DNA from: an uncultured Schlesneria sp. | GTDB taxonomy: Bacteria; Planctomycetota; Planctomycetia; Planctomycetales; Planctomycetaceae | DNA length: 64,000 nt | Direction: 5' to 3' | Assembly (NCBI GenBank): GCA_903840265.1 | Contig: CAIMFH010000140.1 | Location: 1 to 64,000, forward strand | Shown: piece after piece, positions 17,568 to 26,507 of the stretch | Numbering within the stretch: the first letter of the stretch is position 1 | How the letters are laid out: each line of letters opens with the position of its first letter | Program-made: the position numbers and the translations under genes | Notes under the pieces: model-generated | Database searches by the model: none | What the model was told of the DNA's origin: nothing | What the model saw: the letters and a program-made list of their open reading frames with translations, nothing else

Positions 17568-18232
17568 GACGAGGGTTCCTCCGAGCAATAGCAAAACGGT
17601 GATGAATACGAATCTCTGATTCGAAGAGCGGCGTAGGCTGCAAGCACGCGTCCCCAGGCGTTGCCGTCATAAGGCAACGAGTCAGCTGGAACGCGTTCTC
17701 ATGTCACTGAGGACTAGCAGCAGGCGAGCGGCGCCAATTCGCGACAACACGACTTGCGAAAATCAGTGGTCGAGACGAACGAATTCATGTCAGAGACCCC
17801 TTGGGTCTTTGCACTGCCTCCGGAAATACGGTCAGCAGGGCATTGGCGAAATCAGGATCGCGGGAGGTCCCGGCGATAAATAACTGATCTGATTACTAAT
17901 ATTATAAATCAGTCGGTCAGTTGTCAAGATTTGCCAGCACCGGCTTCTTGGACGCCGTAAAGAAAACCGCATTTACCCAATTCGCCGAAATCTCTCCTGG
18001 AAGACCAGACGGTCCGCTTGGGTTGACGACTTATAAATACGCAACAAAATACTGTGTAAAATGTTGCGATTTTATTGGCACTGTTGCAGGAGCAAAAATT
18101 GCAAGTTCCACCGTGCAGTGTGGGCCAATTCTTAGCCAACTCGCCGATCTCCTATTTGTTCGAGGATGGGCTGAATGGCGGTCGGATGAGCACTGGACAT
18201 GCGAGAGAGCGCGGGTTGTGTCTCCCCACCGG
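17568..18232. other. Long non-coding gap with the leader of the prepilin-like gene
   Basis: About 665 bases. The only notable signal is the A/T-rich palindromic stretch at 17883-17920, which overlaps a promoter-like sequence. A plus-strand frame (17921-18562) runs into the antisense of the LRR gene and looks spurious. The leader from 17899 to the gene start is about 330 bases; no riboswitch could be recognised. Confidence 0.4.
17899..17927 (-). promoter_or_regulatory. Sigma-70-type promoter candidate
   Basis: On the minus strand, TTGACA (17922-17927) is followed after 17 bases by TAATAT (17899-17904); with a 15-base spacer the hexamer is TATAAT (17901-17906). The region is much more A/T-rich than its surroundings and includes a CTGATT...AATCAG inverted pair. 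It would drive the DUF1559 gene with a long 5' leader. Confidence 0.5.
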
Positions 18233-18832
18233 TCAGGGGTCGGGGCTGATTTTGCAATCCGGCAACGCCTTCCGGAGCATAGTTCTTCCTGTCGGCGTGG
18301 TGAGTGTGCCAACCAAGTAGAGGCTCCTCAGTTTCGTCAGCCCTTTGAGGTGTACCAGTCCAGCATCGGTAATTTGGGTTCCCCCGAGGTCGAGATTCTT
18401 AAGATGCCGAAACGCGGCCAGATGGCTCAAACTGAAGTCTGTCACTTGTGCGTTTGCGATCCCAAACACCTCAAGGTGATGCAGTGCCTTCAGCTGTTTG
18501 AGTCCTTCATCAGTGACAATCGCATTGCCGCCGATGATAAGCTCTTTCACGTTCGTCAATGATGCCAACTCGGAAAGCTGCACATCCGGACCGGCCACAC
18601 CAGCGCTATCAATCCGTTGAAAAAAACTTTGGGTTCCGCTCAACTTCGTCAGCCACATCGGTCCGCAATAAACAAGTGCCGCTTCTCCGTCGTCGGAATT
18701 AATGCGACGTGCGATCAGTCGCTCCCACTGGTCTGTTCGATTGATCATGAAAACGCAAATGGCGCAGTAAGTTGCGGCCAAGAGTACCGCACCAATCACG
18801 ATCCGCACTGCATTCGAGCGAACGAACTTCAT
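18233..18832 (-). CDS. Membrane-anchored leucine-rich repeat protein
   Basis: A 199-residue protein with an N-terminal membrane segment (IVIGAVLLAATYCAICVFMI) and then about four leucine-rich repeats of the planctomycete type, for example LTNVKELIIGGNAIVTDEGL, FRHLKNLDLGGTQITDAGLV and LTKLRSLYLVG. These repeats mediate protein-protein contacts; here they would face outside. It is short for the family, whose members often have many more repeats. The inverted-repeat insertion begins 118 bases upstream of its start, so that insertion may have changed its promoter. Confidence 0.8.
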   Translation of the reverse strand: MKFVRSNAVRIVIGAVLLAATYCAICVFMINRTDQWERLIARRINSDDGEAALVYCGPMWLTKLSGTQSFFQRIDSAGVAGPDVQLSELASLTNVKELIIGGNAIVTDEGLKQLKALHHLEVFGIANAQVTDFSLSHLAAFRHLKNLDLGGTQITDAGLVHLKGLTKLRSLYLVGTLTTPTGRTMLRKALPDCKISPDP

Positions 18833-18950
18833 CTGTCGCCTCGCTGTTTTCGGGGAACGTATTGCCGCCTTACAGCCACCAAAATAGTCCGACGCGACGA
18901 GTTGTGAAGCGGCATCGGAATGATCTGCGACCTGTCAGCTTCCAGGTTTC

Positions 18951-18976
18951 GGTACTGTCCTAATAAATTGGACATG
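18951..18976 (+). repeat. Left terminal inverted repeat
   Basis: It starts GGTACTGTCCTAATAAATTG and continues with GACATG. It is identical over 26 bases to the reverse complement of 20005-20030. Confidence 0.9.
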
Positions 18977-19026
18977 AGACTGAGCAGTTATTTTAAACAT
19001 GAGGCCGGACGACTTGCGAGTGCATC

Positions 19027-19512
19027 TTAATCGGCTTCGCGAAAGGTCACTTCGATGTGCGGATAGTGTTCAACAATGAAATCTCGAACTCGGCGTGGCC
19101 ATCCGATGAGCATGATTCGTTGAGTAGTTTCATCTGAAAACGTAACGAGAAGCCAATTGCCGCCACTGTGGTAAATCGTGGCTTTGCAGACGCGAGCAAG
19201 GTCTATCGCACCAACCGATTTTGGCCAACGAGGGTACGACCACGAAAGCAGCCCATCCCTAATCGTCAATCGCCATGTGTCACCCCTCATAAACGCAAGG
19301 ATACAACGTGCTGAGAGAAACAAGAGGAGTAAGCCGACCGCAAGAGGCACCACACCGCCTGCCCGGAACATCCCATCGCAGTCGCAGATTAGTTGACTAA
19401 CGCCGACTAGCGTAAGCAGACCACCGAGGCCAGCCAAGATGATCGTGCAAGCTACGGTGGCAAGGCTCCTTCCGCGTTGCTGGCATTGATACGATGGTCG
19501 ATCTGTCCTCAC
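19027..19512 (-). CDS. Two-helix membrane protein carried inside the insertion
   Basis: A 161-residue protein starting at a GTG at 19512, with GGGAG eight bases upstream. Two hydrophobic helices (VACTIILAGLGGLLTLVGVS and VVPLAVGLLLLFLSARCILA) are followed by a soluble C-terminal domain with a PH-like beta pattern (WRLTIRDGLLSWSYPRWP, WLLVTFSDETTQRIML). I do not recognise a family. Its position between the terminal repeats marks it as cargo that can move with the element, or as host DNA trapped by it. The ribosome site and codon pattern look like a functional gene. Confidence 0.65.
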   Translation of the reverse strand: MRTDRPSYQCQQRGRSLATVACTIILAGLGGLLTLVGVSQLICDCDGMFRAGGVVPLAVGLLLLFLSARCILAFMRGDTWRLTIRDGLLSWSYPRWPKSVGAIDLARVCKATIYHSGGNWLLVTFSDETTQRIMLIGWPRRVRDFIVEHYPHIEVTFREAD

Positions 19513-19533
19513 TCGTCAGCTCCCACTAAACGA

Positions 19534-19562
19534 ACAAGCCCCAGCATATCGCCGGGGCTTGT
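19534..19562 (-). terminator. Hairpin between transposase fragment and cargo gene
   Basis: A 9-bp stem, ACAAGCCCC at 19534-19542 with GGGGCTTGT at 19554-19562, and an 11-base loop. On the minus strand it is followed by a weak T-rich stretch. It would stop transcripts of the transposase fragment before the cargo gene. Confidence 0.6.
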
Positions 19563-19579
19563 CGGGTGCGATTCAAATC

Positions 19580-20004
19580 TCACGCTGCCGCAGCCGTCAG
19601 CAGCGTTTCCAGTGTCCACTGCTCGGTTGCCAACCCCGCCTTGACCGCTGGAGTCGTCTTCAGCGTCGAGTGCTTGCGGCACCAGTTGTACCAAGCGAAG
19701 TACAGGCCGAGCATCGCATCGTGATTGCGAGTCTTCTTGCTGTGGCCATTCGTCAACCGCGTGAATCGGCGAAGGGTCATGCGGGTGGTCAGGTTGAATC
19801 GTTCCATGCGGCTGGTCCCGATTTCGGTTTCGTGCACCGCACCGCAGATAACCTTCTTTTCGACGGCTGTTATGGACCCCGGTGAGTATCGCACTTGAGC
19901 GGATTGACCAGAACCGGATTGGAAGTGCTTGATCATCTGAGCATAATCACAGTTGCCGTGGAACGTGGCAGGGATCGCTGAAAGCCACGGAAGCGGGTGT
20001 GAGC
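19580..20004 (-). pseudogene. Truncated IS1-like transposase (C-terminal part)
   Basis: The frame contains SRMERFNLTTRMTLRRFTRL, then TNGHSKKTRNHDAMLGLYFA and WYNWCRKHSTLKTTPA, the C-terminal region of IS1-family DDE transposases. Reading upstream of the first ATG (19936) the same frame continues with homologous-looking residues (PLPWLSAIPATFHGNCDYAQ) and stops inside the right terminal repeat. The N-terminal zinc-finger/HTH part and most of the catalytic core are absent, and no start codon with a ribosome site is seen. It is therefore a remnant, not an active enzyme. Confidence 0.8.
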
Positions 20005-20030
20005 CATGTCCAATTTATTAGGACAGTACC
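20005..20030 (-). repeat. Right terminal inverted repeat
   Basis: On the minus strand it reads GGTACTGTCCTAATAAATTG then GACATG, a perfect match to the left end at 18951. Confidence 0.9.
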
Positions 20031-20099
20031 AACATTCACAATCAAATTGTCACAAAACAAAAGGCTCTTACTAAGGGTGACTTTCGGCGTTCATCAGGC

Positions 20100-23000
20100 T
20101 TAAGAGTTCGAGGCGATGAGCTTTTGGCGGGCCAACTCAAGATGTTCGCGACAGCTAGCGTACAGTTGTTCTTTTTGGATTGGTTTCACTGCAAAGCCGT
20201 CGAATCCTGCCCCCAGGCAGCGATCGCGATCGCCGTCGGAAGCATGAGCCGTCAGGGCGATAATCTGCCCGGTATAGCTGCTGCCCCGAAGAGCCGCTGT
20301 CGCTGCATAACCATCCATTTCGGGCATCTGAATGTCCATCAGGATCAGGTCGAACGGCGTGCCGGCATCCCGAGCCCCCAGTGCTGCTTCGACGGCGAGG
20401 GCGCCGTTGTCAACGACCTGTACCTGGACGCCCCACTTCTGCAACAGGAATGCGATCAACTTCTGATTGGCGATCACGTCTTCTGCCAGCAGCACGCGGC
20501 CGGTCAGCGGCGTGAATGCAGCCGCAGCTGGTCGCACCGCGGCATTGATGTCGGCCGGTGCCGGTTCACGAGTCAGCATCACAGTTTCAGAAGTCTGTTC
20601 CGCAAAGATCTCCAAGCGGAAGGTACTGCCCGACCCGTAAGCGCTCGTCGCGGTGATGTCCCCGCCCAGCATCTGCGCCAGTCGCTTGGAGATCGACAGG
20701 CCCAACCCGGTGCCGCCGAATCGTCGCGACATCGACGCATCGGCTTGCGAGAACGGGCTGAACAGTCGCTCCAGTTGTTCGGGTTTGATTCCGATCCCGC
20801 TATCGGTCACGGCGAAGACCTGACGATTGGTGGCCGCATCAAACAGAACGGTAACGGTGATTGTCCCGCGGTGCGTAAACTTGATCGCGTTCCCAATCAG
20901 GTTGACCAGGATCTGACGGACGCGCAGGGCGTCGGTCGAGATCCGATCGGGAATCGGGAACTGGTAGTCACTGCGCAACGTCAGCTCTTTCTCGCGAGCC
21001 CGCAGTTGCATCAGCTTTAGCACGTCTTCCACAAGCTGGCGCGGCGAGACCTGAGCTCGTTCGAGCGTCATGCGGTTCGCTTCGATCTTGGAGAAGTCCA
21101 GGATGTCGTCGATCAGTTCCTGCAAGTGTCGGCCATTGCTGCGGATGATGTCCACAGTTTCCAGATGTCGCCGAGATTCGCCATCGCTGTTGTCTTCATC
21201 ATACAACAGATCGGCATACCCCAGGATGGCCGTCAACGGCGTCCGCAACTCATGACTCATGTTCGCGAGGAACTCACTCTTGGCCCGCGCGGCGGCTTCG
21301 GCTTGATCTCGTGCACGCTCCAGTTCTTCAGCTTGTCGAATCAGTTGAATCGACTGTTCGGTGATGCGATCGCGAGAGGCTTCGACCTGTTGCAGGTACC
21401 GGCGCGTGTCCTCTTCCATCCGCTTGCGGTCTGTGATATCCGAATGCGTTCCGATCATGCGCAGTGCGGCACCCGAATCATCACAACTGACGATGATGCC
21501 GCGGCTGAGAATCCACTTCGTGCTGCGGTCCGAGCACAGAATCCGATGTTCGTGCATGTACGTGACCGTCTTGCCGTCAAGATAGTCCTGCATACTGGCC
21601 ATCACACCTGCCAGATCATCGGGGTGGATGCAGCTTCGCCACAGTTGCAGGCTGCTTTCCAATTCGTACTCGGCCGACCCCAGGATCTCGCCCCATCGTC
21701 GCGACAACACCACTTTGTTGGTCTGGATATTCCAGTCCCAGACGGCGTCCCCCGCCCCTTCCAGTGCAAAGTTCCAGCGTTCTTCGCTTTCCAGCAGCGC
21801 GGCATCGACCTGCTTACGCTCGATGGCGATCCCGGCCAGGTTCGACGCGACTTCGATCAGTTGGATATCGCTGTCGGTCGGCGCGCCGACTTCGGTGCCA
21901 TAGATCGCGAACGTCCCGATGATCGTTCCCGACATCCCGCGAATCGGTTCCGACCAGCACGACATCAACCCCGCCTCGGCCGCCAATTCGCGAGCTCCCT
22001 CCCAGTAGGGATGCGTCGAGATATCTTCGACGATGACCCGCTGGCCCAGGAACGCGGCGGTTCCACAGGAACCGACTCCCATGCCGATCTCAATTCCGTC
22101 GACGGCCTTGTTGTAGAAGTCGGGCAGGCTGGGTGCGACCCCGGTCATCAAACGCTTACGTTCTTTATCAAGGAACAGCACCGAACAGCGCACGCGTGAG
22201 TTCTCGGACTCGACGCTGCGAACCAGCGGCTCCAGCACCTCAGAGAGAGTGGCCCCTTCTGCCAGCAGTTCCAGCACTCGATTGCGGACGCGATCGCGCG
22301 CCTCGGTTTCTTTGCGGCTGGTAATATCGGCGACTGAACCCGCCATCCGGATCGGAGTGCCGTTCTCATCCCACACGGCCTGGCCACGTTCCAGGAACCA
22401 GCGATACTCGCCGCTGCTGGTCTTCAGCCGATGTTCGATGTGATACGGCTCACGATCCTGAAAATGCCGCTCGACCGCGCGCCATGTCATATCGAAGTCA
22501 TCGGGATGCAGGACGTCGGCCAATGCTGACAGCCAGACATCAAATTCGCCTTTGTCGTAACCAAGCAGTTCCTTGAAACGATCCGAATAAAACACGCGGT
22601 CGGTGCGCAGATCCCAGTCCCAGATGCCGTCGTTCGCACCCTGCAAGACCAGGTTGAATCGTTCTTGGTTGACGTGCAACGATTCTTCGGCCGCTGTCGC
22701 GCGGATTGCCTCGGCATGAGCCAATGCCAACTCTTCGCGCAGACGAACCGCCAGCCGCTTGAAGTTCAGGATCATGCCACCCAGTTCGTCCTGGGCGTCG
22801 ATCGCCATGTTCTCCAGATCGCTTTCACTTTCTGAGAGCAGGTGATCGGCCACACTATTCATTCGAGCCGCGGTTTGAATGATAGCCAGGCAAAGGCCGA
22901 TCAGGAGATAAGTGGCAATCAACAAAGGAGCCGATGCCGCCAAGAGCAGCCGGGTTCTCCAGTAACGTGCTTCCTCTGCTCGCTTCTCGACAACCTCATC

Positions 23001-24002
23001 AAACGCGTCCTGCGTTGCATGCAGCAACAACATGGTCTCGCGAATGCTGGCGGCGGCCTGCGAATCGATTTCCCCCAAGGACGGAGCGTCTTCCGATTGG
23101 AAGTGGCGTAGACGGATCCCCATTTCAATCTGACGAACAGACGATTGGCCAATCGCCAACAATACCCGGAGCCGGTTGCCGACTTCGATGTTGCGCTGTG
23201 ATGCCAGGCCGATTTGCTGATTGACTCGTCGGTACAGCACCTTCAACTCGCCATTGGCTTCGGCCAGATCCAGGTCCAGGCGAAGCTTCTGCTCTTCCTG
23301 CGTCGCCTTCGCGATGCGATCGCGAAGGCGATCCTGCATGTCGACGGCATCGGGAATCAGCGTCGTGATACTTTCTGACAGCGTCTGACTATCCAGATAC
23401 TGATCGACGGACAACTTGGACGAGTCTGCCACGTGCCGCAACACGGTGTAGACATCGTCAATCACTTCGGCCAGGAAGTCTGGATTGAACAGATCGGGCC
23501 GATCAACCGGCTGCGACGAGAGTGCCAATTCCAGCTTGCCAAGCAGACCCATCCAGCGAGCTGACTGTTGCAGCAGAGCCAGTTGTGCAGGTTCGGTCGT
23601 AATCTCGTGAAGATGCGATTCGACGCGATCGCGTAGTTCCAACAGGACATCGTCTGTCATCGTCCCGCGTATCTCGGCCGCAACTGCCGCCTGCCGAATC
23701 TCGCGCAACGTGCGCCACAACGGAATCAGGACGCGAATGGTCTGGTTCCCGGCCACTTCCTGCTGCGCCATCTCGACGCGTTCATTCAGCATGGCCAGGT
23801 ATTGCGAAGTCACAAACACCAGCGGCAGCACGACCAGCAGACCCGTGATCGCAAACTTGCGAGGGAACGAATAGCGGTTCAGGAACCTGATCGCGGGATC
23901 GAAGCTGCGGAGTAATAGAGTCTTCACGAATGGCCCCCACGCACGCTCAGCCTTAATCGAGCGCACCACGATACGGCGACGACAACCGCCAATGAGGGAC
24001 AC
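20100..24002 (-). CDS. Hybrid sensor histidine kinase with PAS, GAF and receiver domains
   Basis: A 1300-residue membrane sensor kinase. In order: membrane segment ~50-65; a long helical sensing region; second membrane segment ~350-375; a HAMP-like stretch; PAS 1 ~447-560 (LVLQGANDGIWDWDLRTDRV); GAF ~575-715; PAS 2 ~735-850; a coiled coil; HisKA with phospho-acceptor His917 (FLANMSHELRTPLTAILGYA); HATPase_c with N, G1 and G2 boxes (NLIGNAIKF, DSGIGI, GGTGLGLSI); and a C-terminal receiver with phospho-acceptor Asp1223 (LILMDIQMPEMDGY) and Lys in FAVKPI. Signals pass His to Asp within the protein and probably on to a separate Hpt protein. No partner regulator is adjacent and the ligand is unknown. 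Confidence 0.93.
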   Translation of the reverse strand: MSLIGGCRRRIVVRSIKAERAWGPFVKTLLLRSFDPAIRFLNRYSFPRKFAITGLLVVLPLVFVTSQYLAMLNERVEMAQQEVAGNQTIRVLIPLWRTLREIRQAAVAAEIRGTMTDDVLLELRDRVESHLHEITTEPAQLALLQQSARWMGLLGKLELALSSQPVDRPDLFNPDFLAEVIDDVYTVLRHVADSSKLSVDQYLDSQTLSESITTLIPDAVDMQDRLRDRIAKATQEEQKLRLDLDLAEANGELKVLYRRVNQQIGLASQRNIEVGNRLRVLLAIGQSSVRQIEMGIRLRHFQSEDAPSLGEIDSQAAASIRETMLLLHATQDAFDEVVEKRAEEARYWRTRLLLAASAPLLIATYLLIGLCLAIIQTAARMNSVADHLLSESESDLENMAIDAQDELGGMILNFKRLAVRLREELALAHAEAIRATAAEESLHVNQERFNLVLQGANDGIWDWDLRTDRVFYSDRFKELLGYDKGEFDVWLSALADVLHPDDFDMTWRAVERHFQDREPYHIEHRLKTSSGEYRWFLERGQAVWDENGTPIRMAGSVADITSRKETEARDRVRNRVLELLAEGATLSEVLEPLVRSVESENSRVRCSVLFLDKERKRLMTGVAPSLPDFYNKAVDGIEIGMGVGSCGTAAFLGQRVIVEDISTHPYWEGARELAAEAGLMSCWSEPIRGMSGTIIGTFAIYGTEVGAPTDSDIQLIEVASNLAGIAIERKQVDAALLESEERWNFALEGAGDAVWDWNIQTNKVVLSRRWGEILGSAEYELESSLQLWRSCIHPDDLAGVMASMQDYLDGKTVTYMHEHRILCSDRSTKWILSRGIIVSCDDSGAALRMIGTHSDITDRKRMEEDTRRYLQQVEASRDRITEQSIQLIRQAEELERARDQAEAAARAKSEFLANMSHELRTPLTAILGYADLLYDEDNSDGESRRHLETVDIIRSNGRHLQELIDDILDFSKIEANRMTLERAQVSPRQLVEDVLKLMQLRAREKELTLRSDYQFPIPDRISTDALRVRQILVNLIGNAIKFTHRGTITVTVLFDAATNRQVFAVTDSGIGIKPEQLERLFSPFSQADASMSRRFGGTGLGLSISKRLAQMLGGDITATSAYGSGSTFRLEIFAEQTSETVMLTREPAPADINAAVRPAAAAFTPLTGRVLLAEDVIANQKLIAFLLQKWGVQVQVVDNGALAVEAALGARDAGTPFDLILMDIQMPEMDGYAATAALRGSSYTGQIIALTAHASDGDRDRCLGAGFDGFAVKPIQKEQLYASCREHLELARQKLIASNS

Positions 24003-24186
24003 ATCGACCGGCGACGGTACTCATTCCTATGCGAAATAGTCGCATCAGGAAGTTTGGAGAGAATAGAGGCGACTCCTTCGACGACATCGATTTTCAGCAA
24101 TCGTTCGTTGGTGACGATTGCAACGATTGTGAGATCTGATCAAGCGCGTGGTGCGTTCCGCAGACTCCATGACACCCTGCAAGAGC

Positions 24187-25338
24187 TCAGGCGGCTGCGC
24201 GACCGCGTTCGTTCAGGACTTCTTCGAACATGGCCGCGACCTTTTGAGCGTTGTCGACGATGCGCAGTCGCGAGGCGGCGTCCCAGCAGGCGTCTGACAT
24301 GTACTGCTTACGCGACCAGGGCAATGCCAGATGATGGTCGATCTTGTCGGCGAGTTCGTTGATGGCCCAGGCGTCTGGAATCAGGTAGCCGTTGCTTTCT
24401 TCGTGGACGATCTCCGCTCCTCCCGCGGTGGCAGTCGTGATGACCGGCGTGCCGCAAGCCATCGCTTCGAGATTGACGTTTGGAAACGGTTCGTAGATCG
24501 TCGGCAAGACGAACAGATCCGCAGCGCCATAGAAGCGCTGGATCGAAGCTTGCCGACCGGTGAATGTCACTCGATTGGCAATCCCCAGTGACTTCGCTCG
24601 CCGCACGAATGCGGTGGAGGATCCCTGGCCGACGACCAACAGTCGAGTTTCCCTGTGCCTCAACCGAGCCATCGCGTCCAGCAGGGAATCGAGTCCCTTG
24701 CCGCGGAAGTCCATCGACGCAAACACCAGCAGTGGTGCGTCGGCTTCGATGTTCCATTCTTCACGGACGGCGGCCCGTTCGTTGCGAACACCGGGATGAA
24801 ACGTGGTCGTGTCGACTCCGTTGATGATCTGGCAAATGCGAGATTCGTCGACGTGAAAATATCGCTCCAGTAGACGGGCATCCAGCTTCGATTGCACGAT
24901 GACTCGCCGCACGCCGCTGGGGCCGAAGATTCGCTGCTCCAAGTCGAACACCAGGCGGTGCCGCGGGTTCATGTGCTGCAACCAGCGCGTGATCGGGTTG
25001 CGGTAGTACATGTTGACCCAATGGATCTGCAGTCGTTCTGTCAGACGAAATGTGTCGAGGCCATCGACTCGCGACAGCCCATGAACGATATCGAAGCGAT
25101 GCTGCTTCAGCACGCGGCCGGTGTTGACGAAGAACGATTTGTTCTTGGTCCACGAGTTCAACTTGAGCACCGGGACCGGCACGAAATCGACTTCGTGTTT
25201 CAATTCGTCGTCGATCGACTCGCCGACGATGGTTACTTGATGGCCCAGCTTCTGCAATCCGCGGAACAAGTTTACGCAGTATCGCTCGGCCCCGCCCTTT
25301 TTCAGCGAACAATTGCGTCTGACGATGGCGATATGCAT
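24187..25338 (-). CDS. GT4 glycosyltransferase, LPS-core type (WaaG-like)
   Basis: A 383-residue GT-B enzyme of family GT4. The N-terminal glycine-rich start IRR-like region reads MHIAIVRRNCSLKKGGAERY. The donor-binding half shows VFASMDFRGKGLDSLLDAMA, LLVVGQG and the E-x7-E motif EPFPNVNLEAMACGTPVI. Overall it is closest to WaaG/RfaG-type LPS core glucosyltransferases, which act at the cytoplasmic face of the inner membrane. It lies 28 bases downstream of the heptosyltransferase gene, and with hldE forms one minus-strand operon for outer-core or inner-core assembly. The exact sugar transferred is not predictable. Confidence 0.85.
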   Translation of the reverse strand: MHIAIVRRNCSLKKGGAERYCVNLFRGLQKLGHQVTIVGESIDDELKHEVDFVPVPVLKLNSWTKNKSFFVNTGRVLKQHRFDIVHGLSRVDGLDTFRLTERLQIHWVNMYYRNPITRWLQHMNPRHRLVFDLEQRIFGPSGVRRVIVQSKLDARLLERYFHVDESRICQIINGVDTTTFHPGVRNERAAVREEWNIEADAPLLVFASMDFRGKGLDSLLDAMARLRHRETRLLVVGQGSSTAFVRRAKSLGIANRVTFTGRQASIQRFYGAADLFVLPTIYEPFPNVNLEAMACGTPVITTATAGGAEIVHEESNGYLIPDAWAINELADKIDHHLALPWSRKQYMSDACWDAASRLRIVDNAQKVAAMFEEVLNERGRAAA

Positions 25339-25366
25339 GGCGTTATCGGAAGTAGGGATGAATGAA

Positions 25367-26407
25367 TCAGGCGACGTGGCGTCTGGAGGCGTGCTTGATC
25401 AGTTGTCGCTTCACGGCAGCAAACACCGTGTCGACAGACAGGTCGGTCATGCAGCGATGATGCTTCAACGGACATTCGCGTTGCTGGCAGGGCCCGCAAT
25501 CCAGCTTTAACTGAACGTGCTCTGAGCGATCATAGTTCGTTTCACTCCAGGCGATATGCGTGGGGCCGAACAGCGTGATGACAGGCGTGCCAAACGCCGC
25601 AGCGAAGTGCCTGGGGCCCGAGTCTGTCGTCACCAGTAACGATGATTGGCGAACCGCCGCCTTCGTCAGGCCGATACTCAGTTTCGCATCGGCCAGGCTG
25701 AACACGGCCGGATGATTCGCCGTCGTGGCGATCCAGCGAGCGTCTTCGCGTTCGGAGGGTCCGCAAACAACCAGCACCTGCTGATCAAGCTCGGTCACAA
25801 TACGCCGAGCCAATTCGACAAACTTCTCACGCGGCCAATTCTTCGCGGCACCAAACGCGCCGCCCGTATTCAAGGTGACATAGTCGGCGTGCGATCCCTG
25901 AGCGTCCCAGAACTGCGTCAACTGAGACTGATCTTCGGGCAGCACGGCCGCTTCGATCTGACGAGATGTCGTGGCGCAGCCCAATCGCTCCACCAGTCGC
26001 AGATATTCTTCCATTACCGGATTCGGCACCGCTCGCGAGTGCGGGGTGACGCGGTCGGTCAGCAACCAGCCGCGCAGATCACGAGCGAAACCAACTCGCT
26101 GTTTGGCTCCCGACAACCACGCCAGCCAACCGGTCCGCAACGAGTTCGTCAGCAGCAGGATGGTGTCGAACCGTTCGGCTCGCAGATTGCGAATGAATGT
26201 CCAGCCTCGCTGCGTTCGATCACGACCGCGCGGGTTGTAGAAGACTGTACGATCCAGCAATCCGGTCCCGGCCAGCACGTCAGCCACATACGGTCGCATG
26301 ATGCCAGTGATCTCTGCTGTTGGATACTGCTCGCGCAACGCTCGCAGCGCGGGCGTCGCCATCGCGACATCCCCAATCCAATTCGGCAGAAAGACGGCGA
26401 GTTTCAT
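25367..26407 (-). CDS. waaF: GT9 heptosyltransferase (WaaF-like)
   Basis: The open frame runs to 26572, but the GT9 domain begins at the ATG at 26407 (MKLAVFLPNWIGDVAMATPA), which matches family N-termini; upstream residues come from a palindrome. The 346-residue product shows RAERFDTILLLTNSLRTGWL, NTGGAFGAAKNWP (acceptor/donor cleft), and the C-terminal TTDSGPRHFAAAFGTPVITL then FGPTHIAWSETNYD, all typical of ADP-heptose:LPS heptosyltransferase II. It adds a heptose to the LPS inner core at the cytoplasmic membrane. HldE, encoded just upstream, makes the ADP-heptose donor. Subtype waaF versus waaC is inferred. Confidence 0.85.
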   Translation of the reverse strand: MKLAVFLPNWIGDVAMATPALRALREQYPTAEITGIMRPYVADVLAGTGLLDRTVFYNPRGRDRTQRGWTFIRNLRAERFDTILLLTNSLRTGWLAWLSGAKQRVGFARDLRGWLLTDRVTPHSRAVPNPVMEEYLRLVERLGCATTSRQIEAAVLPEDQSQLTQFWDAQGSHADYVTLNTGGAFGAAKNWPREKFVELARRIVTELDQQVLVVCGPSEREDARWIATTANHPAVFSLADAKLSIGLTKAAVRQSSLLVTTDSGPRHFAAAFGTPVITLFGPTHIAWSETNYDRSEHVQLKLDCGPCQQRECPLKHHRCMTDLSVDTVFAAVKRQLIKHASRRHVA

Positions 26408-26421
26408 AGGTCGAAATAGTA

Positions 26422-26499
26422 ACGAGATGAAAGTAACGAGTGACGAGGTGAAGAGTACGCGACTTGGTTTTCCCCCGTCACTCGTTACTTTCATCTCGT
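26422..26499. repeat. 24-bp perfect inverted repeat between hldE and waaF
   Basis: The left arm at 26422-26445 begins ACGAGATGAAAGTAACGAGT, and the right arm at 26476-26499 is its exact reverse complement. The loop is about 30 bases. The structure fills most of the 100-base gap inside the operon and could act as an attenuating hairpin, an mRNA-stability element or a mobile palindrome. Confidence 0.85.
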
Positions 26500-26507
26500 C
26501 ACTTCCC

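Larger units (their letters stand above)
18951..20030. mobile_element. 1.08-kb insertion with perfect 26-bp terminal inverted repeats
   Basis: The left end at 18951-18976 begins GGTACTGTCCTAATAAATTG, and the right end at 20005-20030 is its exact reverse complement over 26 bases. Inside, on the minus strand, are the C-terminal part of an IS1-like transposase (19580-~20004), a hairpin, and an intact small membrane protein gene with its own ribosome site (19027-19512). The transposase lacks its N-terminal half, so the unit is probably non-autonomous. No long target duplication is visible; GTAC flanks both sides only if the last five bases of each repeat are not counted as repeat. Confidence 0.8.

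Noticed and set aside
17921-18562. Plus-strand 213-codon frame overlapping the LRR gene
   Set aside because: Half of it is antisense to the LRR protein. The rest has no family similarity, no ribosome site and an A/T-rich beginning.
18942-20039. Target-site duplication around the 26-bp inverted repeats
   Set aside because: The nine bases outside the left and right ends do not match. GTAC can be read as a shared tetramer but it lies inside the palindromic ends, so it is not evidence of duplication.
21126-22199. Plus-strand 357-codon frame opposite the histidine kinase
   Set aside because: Antisense to the PAS/GAF/HisKA region, whose domain motifs are unambiguous.
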